Below, piece by piece: positions 54,222-64,000 of a DNA stretch of 64,000 nt. The stretch spans positions 75,296,680 to 75,360,679 of the forward strand of contig NC_090751.1 of NCBI RefSeq assembly GCF_036898095.1. The letters run 5' to 3'. The notes beneath the pieces were generated by a model. The model ran no database searches, had not been told where the DNA came from, and saw only the letters and a program-made list of their open reading frames with translations. A program made the position numbers and the translations under genes. The stretch comes from Palaemon carinicauda. Lineage: Eukaryota; Arthropoda; Malacostraca; Decapoda; Palaemonidae. Each line of letters starts with the position of its first letter. Within the stretch, counting starts at the first letter, position 1.

Positions 54222-56026
54222 TTATAATTTGGTAGACAGTCTTCCCATTAGCAGTTTTTGGTCTAACACTATTTTTAGGTGGTTTTATTAAAGAGGGTCT
54301 TGATAAATTGGGTTTAGCGTTTATGATTTTCTTTTTGTCTTTTTGATCTGATTGTTGAGGAGGTTGGTGGACCTCCACTTCAATTTCCGATTTATCTAAA
54401 TTGACTTCCAGATCAGAAATATCAAAAGACAAATCATCATATTTATTTGACGTCGTAATTTTGATATTTCTTATGGAAGGGGGCGAGAGAGATGGAGGTC
54501 TCTCTCTTTTCCGATTGGTAGGTTTTGAGCTACCAGGTTTTTGCACCTTCCCCAATACAGGTGCACCTGGTAACTTAGTGTCAGGTGGCATTTGCATCAA
54601 ATCAGGCAAGGACATGGCCTGGGAGAGGTTAGTACTATTGTTGGTTATGGGGGACGAAGGCTGTACAGAAATGGGCAATGACCCATTTTTAATACGCTGT
54701 GGCAGAGCCTCAGAAGGCAATATGATTACCTTGTCATGCAGTACTTTATTATCAGAGGTTGTATTTCTTTTCTTAGGATTACTGGCAGTGCTAGGTGGGG
54801 TTGCTGTCTCCTGTGGTAAATTTAACTTTGATTTCAAGGCCTTTGCATAGCTGGTTGATTTATTCAACAGTCTTTTTGCATGTCCCACACTTATGTGTTC
54901 TAAACTTGATTTGTTTAGGGCAGCTTCCTCCAACTTATACAGTTCGCATCTCCTATCAGTTGATTTATGGTTCAAATTGCAATTTGAACACCTGGCCTCA
55001 AGTGTACATTCTCCATGATAAGTTTTGGAGCAAATACCACACATTTTTCCATTTTTGCAAACTTTGGATGGGTGTCCAAATTTTAAACAATTAAAACATT
55101 GCAGGGGCTTTTGTTTGAAAGGCCAAACTTTAATCCTTTCATTTTCAATAAAAATATGGAAAGGTACATCAGCATCCTGGAAAGTAAGTATAATCATTGA
55201 AGTTCCAGGAACCTTATGCACTTTCCATACATTTAATGGACACATAGAAAGTATCTCCTCCTCTGTAAATTCGTACAGGTCCTTATTAAAGACCACTCCC
55301 CTTCCATAACTAAAATTTAGATGAGGTTTCATTTCCAATGTAATTTCATCACTGCCTGTCTGTAAGTTAGACAGTATTGCAGACTGAGTCGAAGATTTGG
55401 CATGGATGAGATAACTATTCTTCCCAAAACGAGATATATCTCCAGGTGCTATGGTTCCTACTTTTTTTTGGATAAACTTACATATCTTAAAATAATTTCC
55501 TATTATCCCTTTAGGTTTAGCTAAGAGCCACATAGGTGGTTTGGGTTTTCTCTGTGAAGGCATGGGTACATTTCTATCTTTTTCAAACCAATCAGCAGGT
55601 TTGTACACATCCAATTCCTTTGGGACCTCATCACAAAGAGCTCCCATGATGTTCAATTCGTTAATTTTGATACTACTAATATTACTTATGGCATTAAACG
55701 CTTCATCATGACTTTCAAAAGATATCCAAGATTCCCATTTTTCATCTCCAAGTCTCATCCTTATTTCCTTTATTAATCCATAGCACTCAAATGCTCTATA
55801 TATATCATCATAATTTGTCTCTAATGGGATTTGGGAAACATGAAGGAATCGTAGTTTCCCTGTGTTACCCAAATTGCTAGATTTTTTAACATCAGTAGAG
55901 TGGTCCTTTTTAGTTCGAAGGTCGTCAACAGAATTTTCCTTAATTACAGTAGCAGAAGTCGTCAACAGTGCCGGGGGGGGGAGTCAGCAAATCCAGGGGA
56001 TGGGGAGTCAGCATTTGAAGGGTCCA
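54163..56026 (-). CDS. Non-LTR ORF1, D-type with RRM-like N-terminus (D1)
   Basis: The ATG at 56026 is separated from the main frame (600 codons, to 54163) by a run of nine G at 55973-55981, one base short of the length needed to keep phase. Domain order: RRM-like fold (LRFLHVSQIPLETNYDDIY, ESWISFES), PSQRKPKPPMWLL, core GRGVVFNKDLYEFTEEEI, and knuckles CFNCLKFGHPSKVC, CGICSKTYHGEC and CSNCNLNHKSTDRRC. A basic Ser/Pro tail shared with A-type follows. The end of the frame overlaps the start of ORF2 in a different phase, unlike A-type. Role: RNA binding in the element RNP. Confidence 0.75.
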
Positions 56027-56869
56027 TATTTAAGGGTGGGATTTTCATGTTTTTTGTTTTTGTTTTGTTGGGGTACCTGCTTGAGAATTATAAGAAAGTA
56101 TCATACGTTGGAAAGGAAATTTGTATTCTCCACTATCGGCACAATGAGAGTATACTTCCCAGATGGTCGACTCCAAACCCTACCCGAAGGATAGCATCAA
56201 AACAGATATAGAGGCACAGGTGTAAGCTAAACCCGCCTGTTAGGACTGAGACCAAGGTAATATGGAATCATCCTCCCCATATCTGTAATGATGGGCTTCC
56301 GGCCAAAAGCCAAGAGTCCCACCTCAAGGATTGGATCCCCCTGGATTCCGATGACCCAACCCTTGAGAGTAGTTCCGCCAAAAAGGTCCAAACCATCTTT
56401 GGGATGGCTGAGATCATCCAATACTCTCATATATAGCTTTGAATGCGAATACCTCCCAACCGTGATCCCTTCTCCCATTCATCTAAGCAGGCAGTAATAA
56501 CGAATGTGGAAATATCCACGCCATTTAAATAAAATAGAAAAAAAATAGATAAATAAATAAATGAACAAATAAAATAAATAAATATATATATATGCATACA
56601 TCTACATATATATATATATATATATAACTAAGAAAAATAATAATCATAGAGATAGGACAGCAAGATGAAAGAAAGTTGATAAAATTAGGAGAAGGTCGAA
56701 GTAATATTAAGCAGAAGAAAAAGATGAAAGAGAGAAATTTAGATTCGAACTGGGGGAGCAATTTCCCGAAGTTCGAGAGCCCTCTTGCCCGTCACCAAGA
56801 TTCAGCACGGGAACGAAATGCTGTGCTGAAGCTCAATGACTTCATCAAGGCATTCTCTCATTAAGAGGG
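56027..56869 (-). promoter_or_regulatory. D-type 5' UTR (D1)
   Basis: Shares its full length with copy D2 (20981-21786) and its distal part with D3. It begins CCCTCTTAATGAGAGAATG on the minus strand. It includes an (AT)n stretch at 56581-56626 and a sense frame (56227-56478) containing RVLDDLSHPKDGLDLF. Expected to hold the internal promoter. Confidence 0.65.
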
Positions 56870-56882
56870 GGGGGTAGGGGAA

Positions 56883-57090
56883 GGGGTAGCTTAATACCCC
56901 TCCCCCCCATACACCGGTAATTTGCTTCACTTCACTTAGAGGTAGGACTTGACTTGGGGGACAGGGCTGGCGGGCAAATGTGTGTAAATAGCTAAGGTTT
57001 GTATGGTTAGGAAAAACACAAATTATCTCCGAATTTGTCATTGGTTCCGTATCCTAAATACAAACCACGCTATTTACATTGGGTGATTTA
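56883..57090. repeat. DL2 foldback, rest of spacer, inverted arm and third partial arm
   Basis: The inverted arm at about 56983-57039 ends CTCCGAATTTGTC and mirrors 50226-50280. A partial third arm in left orientation lies at 57056-57090 (AAATACAAACCACGCTATTT). The flanking word ATTGGTTCCGTA recurs after the DL2 relic foldback (ATTTGTTCCGTA at 10993), so it belongs to the element. Confidence 0.75.
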
Positions 57091-57560
57091 CCCCTTAGGA
57101 AGGGTGGAAAGTCCCCAGCTTTACTGACTTCGGCTTTGCCCGGGGACTCCGACTCCAAGTGAGTAGCACTCGAGAAAAGGAGTCCCTGCACCTCACAAGT
57201 TCCTTGCTCCGCAAGGAACGTGTGGCCTACATAAGTTGTGTGTGAAGGAAAGAGCATGACTCGTCCTATGAAGTTGACCTTGAGACTTTTAGATAGGAAT
57301 CCAGGATAGGACGTTCCTAATACCACCTCGTCAGGGTTTTGGGGACGCGGCAGTATTAAGCTTAATACTAGGAGCACAAGGAAGCATGGTTTACCTGCAG
57401 AGGTTGAGGTCAGCTATGCGGAGACCAGGATGCTGCTTCCCCAAGAGAGGGGAGGATGAAGAAAGAAGTAAGAGCCAGACATACTCTTTCATTCACGCAC
57501 ACTAACACCGGGTAACAACGCCCTCAACCTACTGCTACCTGTCCACAAAGGAGCCTGAGG
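57091..57560 (-). other. DL2 3' untranslated region
   Basis: No gene. Collinear with 11040-11500 in the DL2 relic, with shared blocks such as GGACGC, CAGTATTAAGCTTAATACTA and CCCCAAGA.AGGGGAGGATGA. Confidence 0.65.
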
Positions 57561-58632
57561 CTAGACCAGCTGTTTTGCAGCCAACACAGGGCCGATAGAA
57601 AAAGTATGGAGGCTCCTGTGGGTCACGTCCTGCAGGTAGTGGGCTGTGAAGGTCGTTTGACACTTTCAGACCCCAGCTTGAAGCACCTGCGTCACAGAGA
57701 AGTTTCTCTTGAAGGCCAGGGACGTAGCGATGCCCCTGACATCGTGGGCCCTAGGGTGATGTGACGGAGGAGGGTCCGAATTCAAGGCGTGATGGATAAC
57801 CCTTCGAATCCAAGCTGAGATGGTGTTTTTGGTGACCATCCTCTTCGTCCTGCTTGTGCTAACAAACAATGCTTGCACCTGAGGACGAACTGCAGCTGTT
57901 CTCTTCAAGTAACACCTCAGACTCCCCACTGGACATAATAGCAGCTGGTCTGGGTCGCTTGTTACAGAACGGAGACTCGTGACCCTGAAAGAGTCGAACC
58001 GTGGGTCCGGCACTCCAGGGTTCTGAGTCCTGGCAACAAACTCAGGGACGAACCTGAACGTTACCTCCCCCCATCCCCTTGAATGGGCGACGTCGTACGA
58101 GAGACCATGAAGTTCACTAACTCGTTAGGCAGAGGCCAAAGCGAGCAGGAAAGCAGTCTTCCAAGACAGGTGGCGATCAGAAGCCTGGCGTAATGGTTCG
58201 AAGGGAGGTCTCTTAAGAGCCCTGAGAACCCGAACCACGTTCCATGGAGGAGGTCTCACTTCCGACTGAGGGCAGGTAAGCTCATAGCTACGTATGAGTA
58301 GAGAGAGTTCCAGCGAGGAAGAAATGTCCACTCCTTTCAGCCTAAAAGCCAAGCTCAAGGCTGAGCGATAGCCTTTCACCGCTGAGACCGAAAGGCGTAT
58401 TTCCTCCCGCAAATAAACGAATAGTGGCATCGAGTGGAGAGATACCCCTCCCACAACACCAACCACAGAAGACTCTCCACTTCGCCTGGTAGACTCCCTC
58501 AGAGGACTTTCGCAGGAGGCGAGACATTCTCTCTGCACCCTGTTGCGAAAAGCCTCTCTCCGTGAGGAGACGCTGGACAGTCCCCAGGCGTAAAGCCAAA
58601 GCGAGGCTACGGCTTTGTGGAAGATGTTGCAA
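57561..58632 (-). pseudogene. DL2 tyrosine recombinase (three lesions)
   Basis: N-terminal part: LLTERGFSQQGAERMSRLLR, GVYQAKWRVFCGWCCGRG and SAVKGYRSALSLAFRLKGV. A frame break lies near 58430. Catalytic part: ALASA, then TAA at 58122-58124, then RVSELHG containing the catalytic Arg. The His-Arg pair is in AHDVRGIATSLAFKRN. TGA at 57666-57668 replaces the Trp codon seen in DL1 (FWRS). The nucleophile lies in FTAHYLQDVTH, and the frame ends SIGPVLAAKQLV at 57561. All catalytic residues are present, with stops at conserved codons. Confidence 0.8.
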
Positions 58633-58649
58633 TATGGCTGTCTGAGTAG

Positions 58650-59519
58650 CTATGATACCATAGCGGAGCTATCAGTCATCGACAAGTTGACCGATAGTCT
58701 GGTCCTGTTGAGCACCCTTCTCATCAGACAGAATGGTGGGAAGGCGTACACGTCGATGTTGTCCCACTGTTGTTGGAAAGCATCTTGCCAGAGTGCCATG
58801 GGGTCCGGGACTGGGGAGCAGTACAGGGGCAGTTTGAAATTCAAAGCTTTCGCGAACAGATCCACCGTCGGGGAACACAACAAAGTCAGGACTTTGTTGG
58901 CTATCTGCGGATCCAAAGACCAATCGGTACTCACTATCTGCGAAGCCCTGCTCAGACTGTCGGCGAGCACATTCCTCTTGCCAGGAATGAAGCGAGCTGA
59001 TAGTGTTATCGAGTGGACTTCGGTCCACCTCAGAATCAGTATTGCAAGGTGGGATGGCTGATGCGAAAAAGTACCTCCCTGCTTGTTGATATAAGCCACT
59101 ACCGTGGTGTTATCGCTCCTCACCACCACGGAGTGACCCGCCAGGGTCCGTTGGAACTGTTGAAGAGCCAGGAAAACGGCCTTCATTTCTAGCTGGTTTA
59201 TGTGCAGGTACTTTTCTGATTCTGTCCAAAGGCCTGAGGTCCTCTGGTTCAGAATGTGCGGCCCCCACCCTTCTTTTGACGCGTCCGAAAACAGTGTCAA
59301 TTCCGGGGGGAGGACGAGAAGATCCAGACCCTTTCGCAGGTTCTCGTCGACCAGCCACCACCGCAGGTCCGCCTGTTCCGAAGGTCCTATCGGGACCAGA
59401 AAGTCCGGGGAATCGGATCCTTGATTCCACCAGGACTTGAGCTGCCACTGCAGGGATCTCATCCTGAGACGGCCGTTTGGAACCAGATGAGCCAGGGAGG
59501 CCAGGTGACCTAAGAGACG
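58650..59519 (-). pseudogene. DL2 RNase H and DIRS-specific downstream block
   Basis: 270 open codons, in the same frame as the RT upstream and separated from it by a single TAG at 59520-59522. RNase H motifs: LFSDASKEGWGPHI, INQLEMKAVFLAL, VRSDNTTVVAYINKQGG and NVLADSLSRASQI. The conserved downstream block is VDLFAKALNFKLPLYCSPV and DVYAFPPFCLMRRVL. All four acidic catalytic positions look intact. Confidence 0.8.
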
Positions 59520-60404
59520 CTACCACGATTGGGCAGGAAGCTCTTCCCGCCTGAGGAAGGGTTCCGCCACCCTCCTCAGCCTTGCTATCCTGTCGTCTGA
59601 TGGAATGGCTTTGTGGAGATTGGTGTCTAACAACATGCCTAGATAAACCAGTCGTTGGGACGGCTGCAGAGAGGACTTCTCGAGATTTACCAATATCCCC
59701 AGATCCTGGCAAAGTCCCAGAAGCCTGTCTCGGTGTCGAAGAAGGGTCGACTCCGAGTCTGCTAGGATCAGCCAGTCGTCCAGATAACGGAGGAGACAGA
59801 CGCCGTTCCTGTGCGCCCAAGATGAAATCAGGGTAAACACTCTGGTGAACACCTGAGGTGCTGTGGAGAGACCGAAGCACAGCACCTTGAACTGGTAGGT
59901 CTTGCTGTCTAGGCTGAATCTCAAGTACTTCCTGGAAGACGGATGGATTGGGATCTCGAAGTAAGCGTCCTTCAGATCCAGTGTGCACATGAAGTCTTGT
60001 GGTCTCACCGCAAGTCTGACCGTGTCCGCTGTCTCCATGCTGAACGGAGTTTGCTTGACAAACTTGTTCAGAGCTCGATGACGGGTCTCCAGCCTCCAGA
60101 CGCCTTCTTTACAAGAAAGAGTCGACTGAAGAAGCCTGGGGAGCCGTCGATGACCTCCTGGAGAGCATCCTTTTTGAGCATGGTCTCGACTTACGCCAGA
60201 AGGGCTACCCCCTTTACTTATCCCATGGCATAGGAGCTCAACGACACTGGATTCGCTGTCAGGGGAGGTTGAGATGTCGTGAATGGGACGCGATACCCTT
60301 GGCCGATCACGGAGACCGTCCAAGCATCGGCCCCATGTTGCTGGCACCAGTGCACGCAACTTTGAAGGCATCCCCCACAGGTGGACACGCGGGGGGACTG
60401 CCAC
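59520..60404 (-). pseudogene. DL2 reverse transcriptase
   Basis: The C-terminal 200 codons are clear: FVKQTPFSMETADTVRLAV, CTLDLKDAYFEIPIHPS, KVLCFGLSTAPQVFTRVF, LLRYLDDWLILADSESTLL and LVYLGMLLDTN. The N-terminal 90 codons are in the wrong frame: RLFFVKKASGGW-like sequence lies in another phase near 60110, so a frameshift lies near 60075. A stop TAG at 59520-59522 follows AQSW. Confidence 0.8.
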
Positions 60405-60406
60405 TC

Positions 60407-61362
60407 CTAGCGTTTGCGGCCGCGGCCGCTCCCTCTAGAAGTCTTGCCTCCCCTGGAGGACTTACCGCCCCTCTTGTCCTTGGCAGGAAAGGGCTGGGGC
60501 TTAGACACCACTTTCTTAGCTGCCGGCACCTGCTTCGGTGTCCTGCGAGGCTGCTGCTGATGTTGCTGCGGAGCTGGAGGCTTGTAGGGCCGAGATGCAA
60601 GGGCCCTTTGGAGGAGGGAGTCCTGGCTAGAATTCCTCCACCTCTCAGCTGTTCGTTCCATATCTTAGGGCTCAAACAAATTCCCCCCAAGGAGGGAGGC
60701 GTGTCTGAGCCTGCAGACATCAACGGCGGGGACCTTCAGATGGATCTTCTCGGTCACCGCATCACGACACTTCAGCACCGTGTTGGCCCACAGGTTGGTA
60801 ACCTGATGTGCCAGGAACTCGATGGAGCAAGTGCCCGAGAGGAGGAAGGTCTCCGGGGCCTTCCTATTGCTCTCCTTAGATAGATCCTCGGAGTGTAATA
60901 GGATGCCCAGAGAACCTAGCCAGACATCCAGCCACGAAGTGGCCTGCATGGCACACTTCGCGACCTTCTCGTGGCTCAGGATCTCCGACGCCGAGAACGT
61001 CACCTGCCGGGCGGAGAGCTTCTCAAGAGGAACTCCCCTAGTAAGCTCTTCCACCAAATGGTGGAGGGGAAGAGCGAGGCTAGACTCTCCCATGATCTCA
61101 AAATACCTCATCTGCTGGAGACGAGGAGGTGGGAGGAGTTTGTTCCCGGCAGAGGAACGACTGGAGGAAGCGAGTACTGCGAGCTGAGCGTTGGCACTGG
61201 CTCTGGCACTCTTCATCCCCTGGGACCAGGGCAGAGCCCTGCTGGCCTTTGGGGGCTTCTGAGTTCCATAAACCAGGTCCAGGACCGTGTCCTTGCCTTC
61301 TCGGGGGGCGATCACAGGGTCCATAAACCCGTTGAGCTGTCTCATCACGCCCAAGACCTGCT
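60407..61362 (-). pseudogene. DL2 gag C-terminal domain and basic tail
   Basis: The capsid-like domain at 60665-61354 has LPLHHLVEELTRGVPLEKLS, CAMQATSWLDVWLGSLGILL and RLRHASLLGGNLFEP. A TAA at 60665-60667 interrupts, and the same frame continues to 60407 with ERTAERWRNSSQDSLLQ and a very basic end (KRGGKSSRGGKTSRGSGRGR). The helical block and Gly/Arg/Ser tail match the plan of DL1 and DL3 gag, though direct identity is low. Confidence 0.65.
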
Positions 61363-61428
61363 AGAAGGCATGCTCAGACTCCTGCTGCTCTTCCTAGAAG
61401 GCATGCTCAGACTCCTGCTGCTCTTCCC
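61363..61428. repeat. 33-bp tandem duplication in DL2 gag
   Basis: Two units starting TAGAAGGCATGCTCAGACTC at 61363 and 61396, identical by eye. On the gag strand each encodes EEQQESEHAF followed by a TAG, so the duplication also duplicates the stop. Confidence 0.9.
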
Positions 61429-63834
61429 CCTGCGCACTGGCAGCTAAGTCTCCTGTCCCCAAAAGCTCTTCCTGGGGAGACACGTGGACGTTCTCCCGGG
61501 GTCTGGCTGGTTCCTGACGAATTCGTGAAGAAGACTTCGGCATCGTCTTGGAGTTCTTGGGATCCCTCCTGGGCGGGATACAAGACTCCAGCAAAGAGGT
61601 CTGGTAGGCCCCTTCCGCGCGAGACGATTCTCCTCCACGAGGAGGTGACTCCCCCCTTGGTGCCGAGGGGGACCGCAGCCTCACTGGACTCTCCTGAGAA
61701 CGGAAAGGCCTCGTCTACGGGAGAGGGAGAAAACGACTGCGAAGGGGACGGAGCCTTCCTGACGGACCTACCAACTTTTCCCGGGGAGAAGTCACCACGA
61801 AGGCCACTCCTCTCCTTCTCTTCAGCAGGGGCGAGGCAGTCGTTGGCTTGTATCCTAGATCGGCGAGTGCCGGCTTCATAGCCTTCACTAACGCCCGCAT
61901 CAGAGGACCAAACCAAGACTGCCGAGACACGGACACAGAGTCCGAAATTCCCACTGGAGGGAAGGGGATCGGGCGATCCTTCGGTGTGGACACCACTGGA
62001 GCTGCCTGCAAAAAAGAAGGGGAAGAAAGTTGCCTTGACCTCTCCAAAGGTCCTTCCTTGTCCTGCAAAAGAGACCTGCGCTTAGGCAGAGGCGATACCG
62101 ACTGCGACCAGGCGAGACGCGTCACTGCTGCTGCCGCGAGCTGCGGAACCCGACACGAACGGCGGTCGTGTTGACGCTCGCGCGGGGCTGTTGGAGTGCG
62201 GGCGCGCAATCGCGAGGAGACAAACGAGCGCGGCCGTGTAGGTGAGTGAGCGCGTGGGCGAGCGGGCGTGCTGGCGCGTGGGCGAGTGAGCGCGCTGGCG
62301 CGTGGGCAAACGAGAGCGCTCAGGAGACACTCGCTGAGGGCCAGGGGACCGAGCAGGGGAACGATAGTGTCCTGGAGACCTGTGACGCGTGGGCGAGCGA
62401 TGGCGAGTCGACGATCGATAGCGTGTTGGCGAACGCTGGCGCGCAGGCGAGCGATGGCGCGCAGGCGAGCGATGGCGCGTAGAACGCGCAGGCGAGCGAC
62501 CGCGCGTGGGCGAGCTGATCGCAGGAGACCTATGTTTCTCCGGATCCGCTGGGCGCTGACGCGTAGGAGAGCGCTTGCGCGCAGGCGATGAATCACGAGG
62601 GGGATCTGGAGATCGCCGGCGCTCAGGGGAGCGCTGACGCGCAGGAGATCGCTGACGAGCAGGAGAATGTTGACGCGTCGGAGATCGCTGGCCTGCTGGA
62701 GAACGCTGGCGAGCAGGAAGACGACGCGTAGAAGACTGTGCAGGAGCTATCAGCGCGACGCGCAAAGGTGAACGCTCGCAAGTGAGCTCAGGAAGAGGAA
62801 GCACGTGGGCGTGCAGGAACTCTGGATGTACGCGCAGGAGACCGCGAGCGTTGCTGCACAAGAGAAAGCTGACGAGCAGGATGGCGAGGGCGAGGAGAAG
62901 TTGAGTCCTTGCCCATGTCCTGAACCGGAGTTCTAGGGCGCGTGGGCACGTGTCAGGAACTGGAAGCGCAGGTGCGCGTTGACGAGCAGGAGATCTAGTG
63001 CGCTCAGGAGACAGGTTGGCGCGCAGCAGGAACAGGAGGATGTTCGTTGTCCATAGGAGAGCGCTGGCGAGCAGTGGGGCATTGACCATCAGAAGAACGA
63101 TGGCGAATAGGAGAGCGCTGGCGATCAGGAGAGTGCTGGTGCGCTACTGCGTGTGAACGCGCAGGGAAACCCTGACATGCAAGGGAAGTGCCCACATCGT
63201 GGGCGACACTACTTTTCCCCAAAGGGACCGGTGCCCGTCGGCTGACGAGATCAGAAGACTCCTGGCCATCTGCACAGGAAGTAGGAGGTCTGGAAGGCGT
63301 GGGAGAACGTGAACGATCCCCGGAGAGGTGTAAGGACGCGGCTGCTACAGTCTGCTCCCGGCGAGGAGAGTCCCCATCTGAGGACGGAAGAGGAGAAGAC
63401 TCGAAAAGGCGCCTCTTGACACCCTTATAGGGAGACGGGAGGCCCTTGCGGCGAAGCGGACGATGAGCCTTAAGGCGAAGGCGGCCACAAGGGAGGTCAT
63501 CAGGATCATCAGTCCTCCGAAGAGGAATCTCAGTTAGAGCGCTCCCCCGAGGGGGAGACTTGGCCGCAGGAGAAACTGTGGGACCCCCTTCCCCCTCCGA
63601 AGAATGTACAGAAGGGGGAGGAGAGCCTTCGGCAACGTCATCAACATCAGAAGCCGCAGAGGTTTGACCAGACTCGTCGGAAGCCTCTGCCACCACGACG
63701 TCGACGATAGACAGGATCTACCTCTGCTATCACCGGCGACTGCTTGACAGCGGCCCCCAACTGAATAAGGTCAAAGAGGGTTTCCTTGGAGGGCAGGCCC
63801 TTAAGACCCAAGGAAGCCCAAAGCTGAAAAAGAT
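61407..63834 (-). pseudogene. DL2 gag N-terminal half with RS-rich domain
   Basis: Reading from 63834: WASLGLKGLPSKETLFDLIQ, then a frame change into an acidic/Ser region (VDDVAEGSPPPSVHSSEGE) and PSPYKGVKRRLFESSPLPSS. A long domain of RSPARQRSP-like repeats follows (62082-63140, alternating between two frames). Next are FGPLMRALVKAMKPALADLG and a Ser/Pro-rich linker (61407-61916). Three or more frameshifts occur. The gag begins directly at the foldback arm; a CATCTTTTTCAG acceptor-like sequence at 63824-63834 suggests that an upstream exon may lie outside the window. Confidence 0.6.
62180..63140 (-). repeat. Short-period coding repeat giving Arg-Ser-Pro tracts
   Basis: Degenerate 12-24 bp units with the core GCAGGCGAGCGATGGCG or GCAGGAGATCGCTGACG (plus strand), more than 25 in number, encode RSPARQ, RSPTRH and variants on the minus strand. 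The composition resembles the RS domains of SR splicing proteins, but the context is a retrotransposon gag. Confidence 0.8.
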
Positions 63835-64000
63835 GACAAATTCGGAGATAATTTGTATTTTTCCTAACCATACAAACCTTAGCTATTTACATTGGGTTTA
63901 CCTTTTAGCGTAGCTGAAATGACGAGCCAATAGTTTATAACGAGAGTTAATTACCCCCGCGCTAGCTAGCGGGGGTAGGGGAGGGGATAGCTTGCTACCC
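63835..64000. repeat. DL2 foldback left arm and spacer at right edge (incomplete)
   Basis: GACAAATTCGGAGATAATTT starts at 63835, and the following sequence matches 50226-50374 then 56883-56900 in the same orientation, including the CCCCCGCGCTAG hairpin. The inverted arm would lie beyond 64000. It is in direct, not inverted, orientation relative to the left terminus. Confidence 0.8.

Larger units (their letters stand above)
50375..56869 (-). mobile_element. Non-LTR retrotransposon D1 (D-type, full length)
   Basis: 6495 bp flanked by a perfect 13-bp duplication GGGGGTAGGGGAA (50362-50374, 56870-56882). It has a 3' tail of AATG repeats, ORF2, ORF1 and the complete D-type 5' UTR. Damage is slight: one TGA near the end of ORF2, a Cys to Trp change region, and an unfavourable G-run length near the ORF1 start. 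This is the best reference copy for the D lineage. Confidence 0.9.
50226..64000 (-). mobile_element. DIRS-like retrotransposon DL2, main copy
   Basis: Order on the plus strand: foldback terminus (split by copy D1), 3' UTR, tyrosine recombinase, RNase H, RT, gag with a long RS-rich domain, then another copy of the foldback left arm at 63835, continuing past the window. The coding strand is minus. Several single stops and frameshifts interrupt it, but every domain is present. It lies inside DL1 copy III gag. Confidence 0.8.

Noticed and set aside
61715..62596. Arg/Leu/Ala-rich minus-strand frame taken as one protein
   Set aside because: Its 61715-62100 part is genuine gag, but upstream it is the wrong phase of the RS-repeat DNA.
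62082..63089. A host SR-type splicing factor gene
   Set aside because: The RS tract is flanked without interruption by DIRS gag, RT, RNase H and recombinase sequence, and no RRM or intron structure is present.

Overview
This window is eukaryotic repeat-on-repeat DNA with no recognisable host gene. The makeup is APE-type non-LTR retrotransposons with RNase H, several DIRS-like tyrosine-recombinase retrotransposons, a pogo/Tigger-type DNA transposon relic, and long (GA/CT)n and (AAT)n microsatellites. It suggests a large arthropod genome, most likely a decapod crustacean; the organism is an inference. Labels used here: DL1, DL2 and DL3 are three DIRS-like families. A-type and D-type are two lineages of one non-LTR family, which share ORF2 and the end of ORF1 but differ in the 5' UTR and most of ORF1.

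Layout, left to right. 1-4035 is the 5' half of DL1 copy I (minus strand). 4036-5233 is AT-rich DNA ending in a 30-bp minisatellite, which is split by non-LTR copy A (5234-10577, minus, 15-bp target duplication, apparently intact ORF2). A decayed DL2 relic follows (10691-12960), then a non-coding leader and a plus-strand DL3 element (15251-28810). The DL3 gag is interrupted by full-length D-type copy D2 (15363-21786) and internally deleted copy D3 (22077-24353). A 5'-truncated copy lies at 29387-31730, next to DL1 copies II (31731-35451) and III (35452-50225).

DL1 copy III has its gag split by an A-type element, A2 (39990-49758). A2 itself carries a Tigger-like element (41111-43640) and a D-type segment (43693 to about 44951) spliced seamlessly into its ORF2. 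A DL2 element then cuts the gag N-terminus at 50226 and runs to the right edge. Its 3' foldback terminus was in turn hit by full-length copy D1 (50375-56869, 13-bp target duplication).

How the parts work. The non-LTR elements encode an ORF1 RNA-binding protein with CCHC knuckles and an ORF2 with endonuclease, reverse transcriptase, RNase H and a C-terminal CCHC motif. They integrate by target-primed reverse transcription, leaving 10-15 bp duplications and short tetranucleotide 3' tails. The DIRS-like elements encode gag, a polymerase in an overlapping +1 frame (RT then RNase H), and a tyrosine recombinase used in place of an integrase. Their ends here are foldbacks followed by a third partial copy. 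Almost every copy carries stops or frameshifts. Copy A ORF2, A2 ORF1 and the small Tigger ORF are the main open frames.
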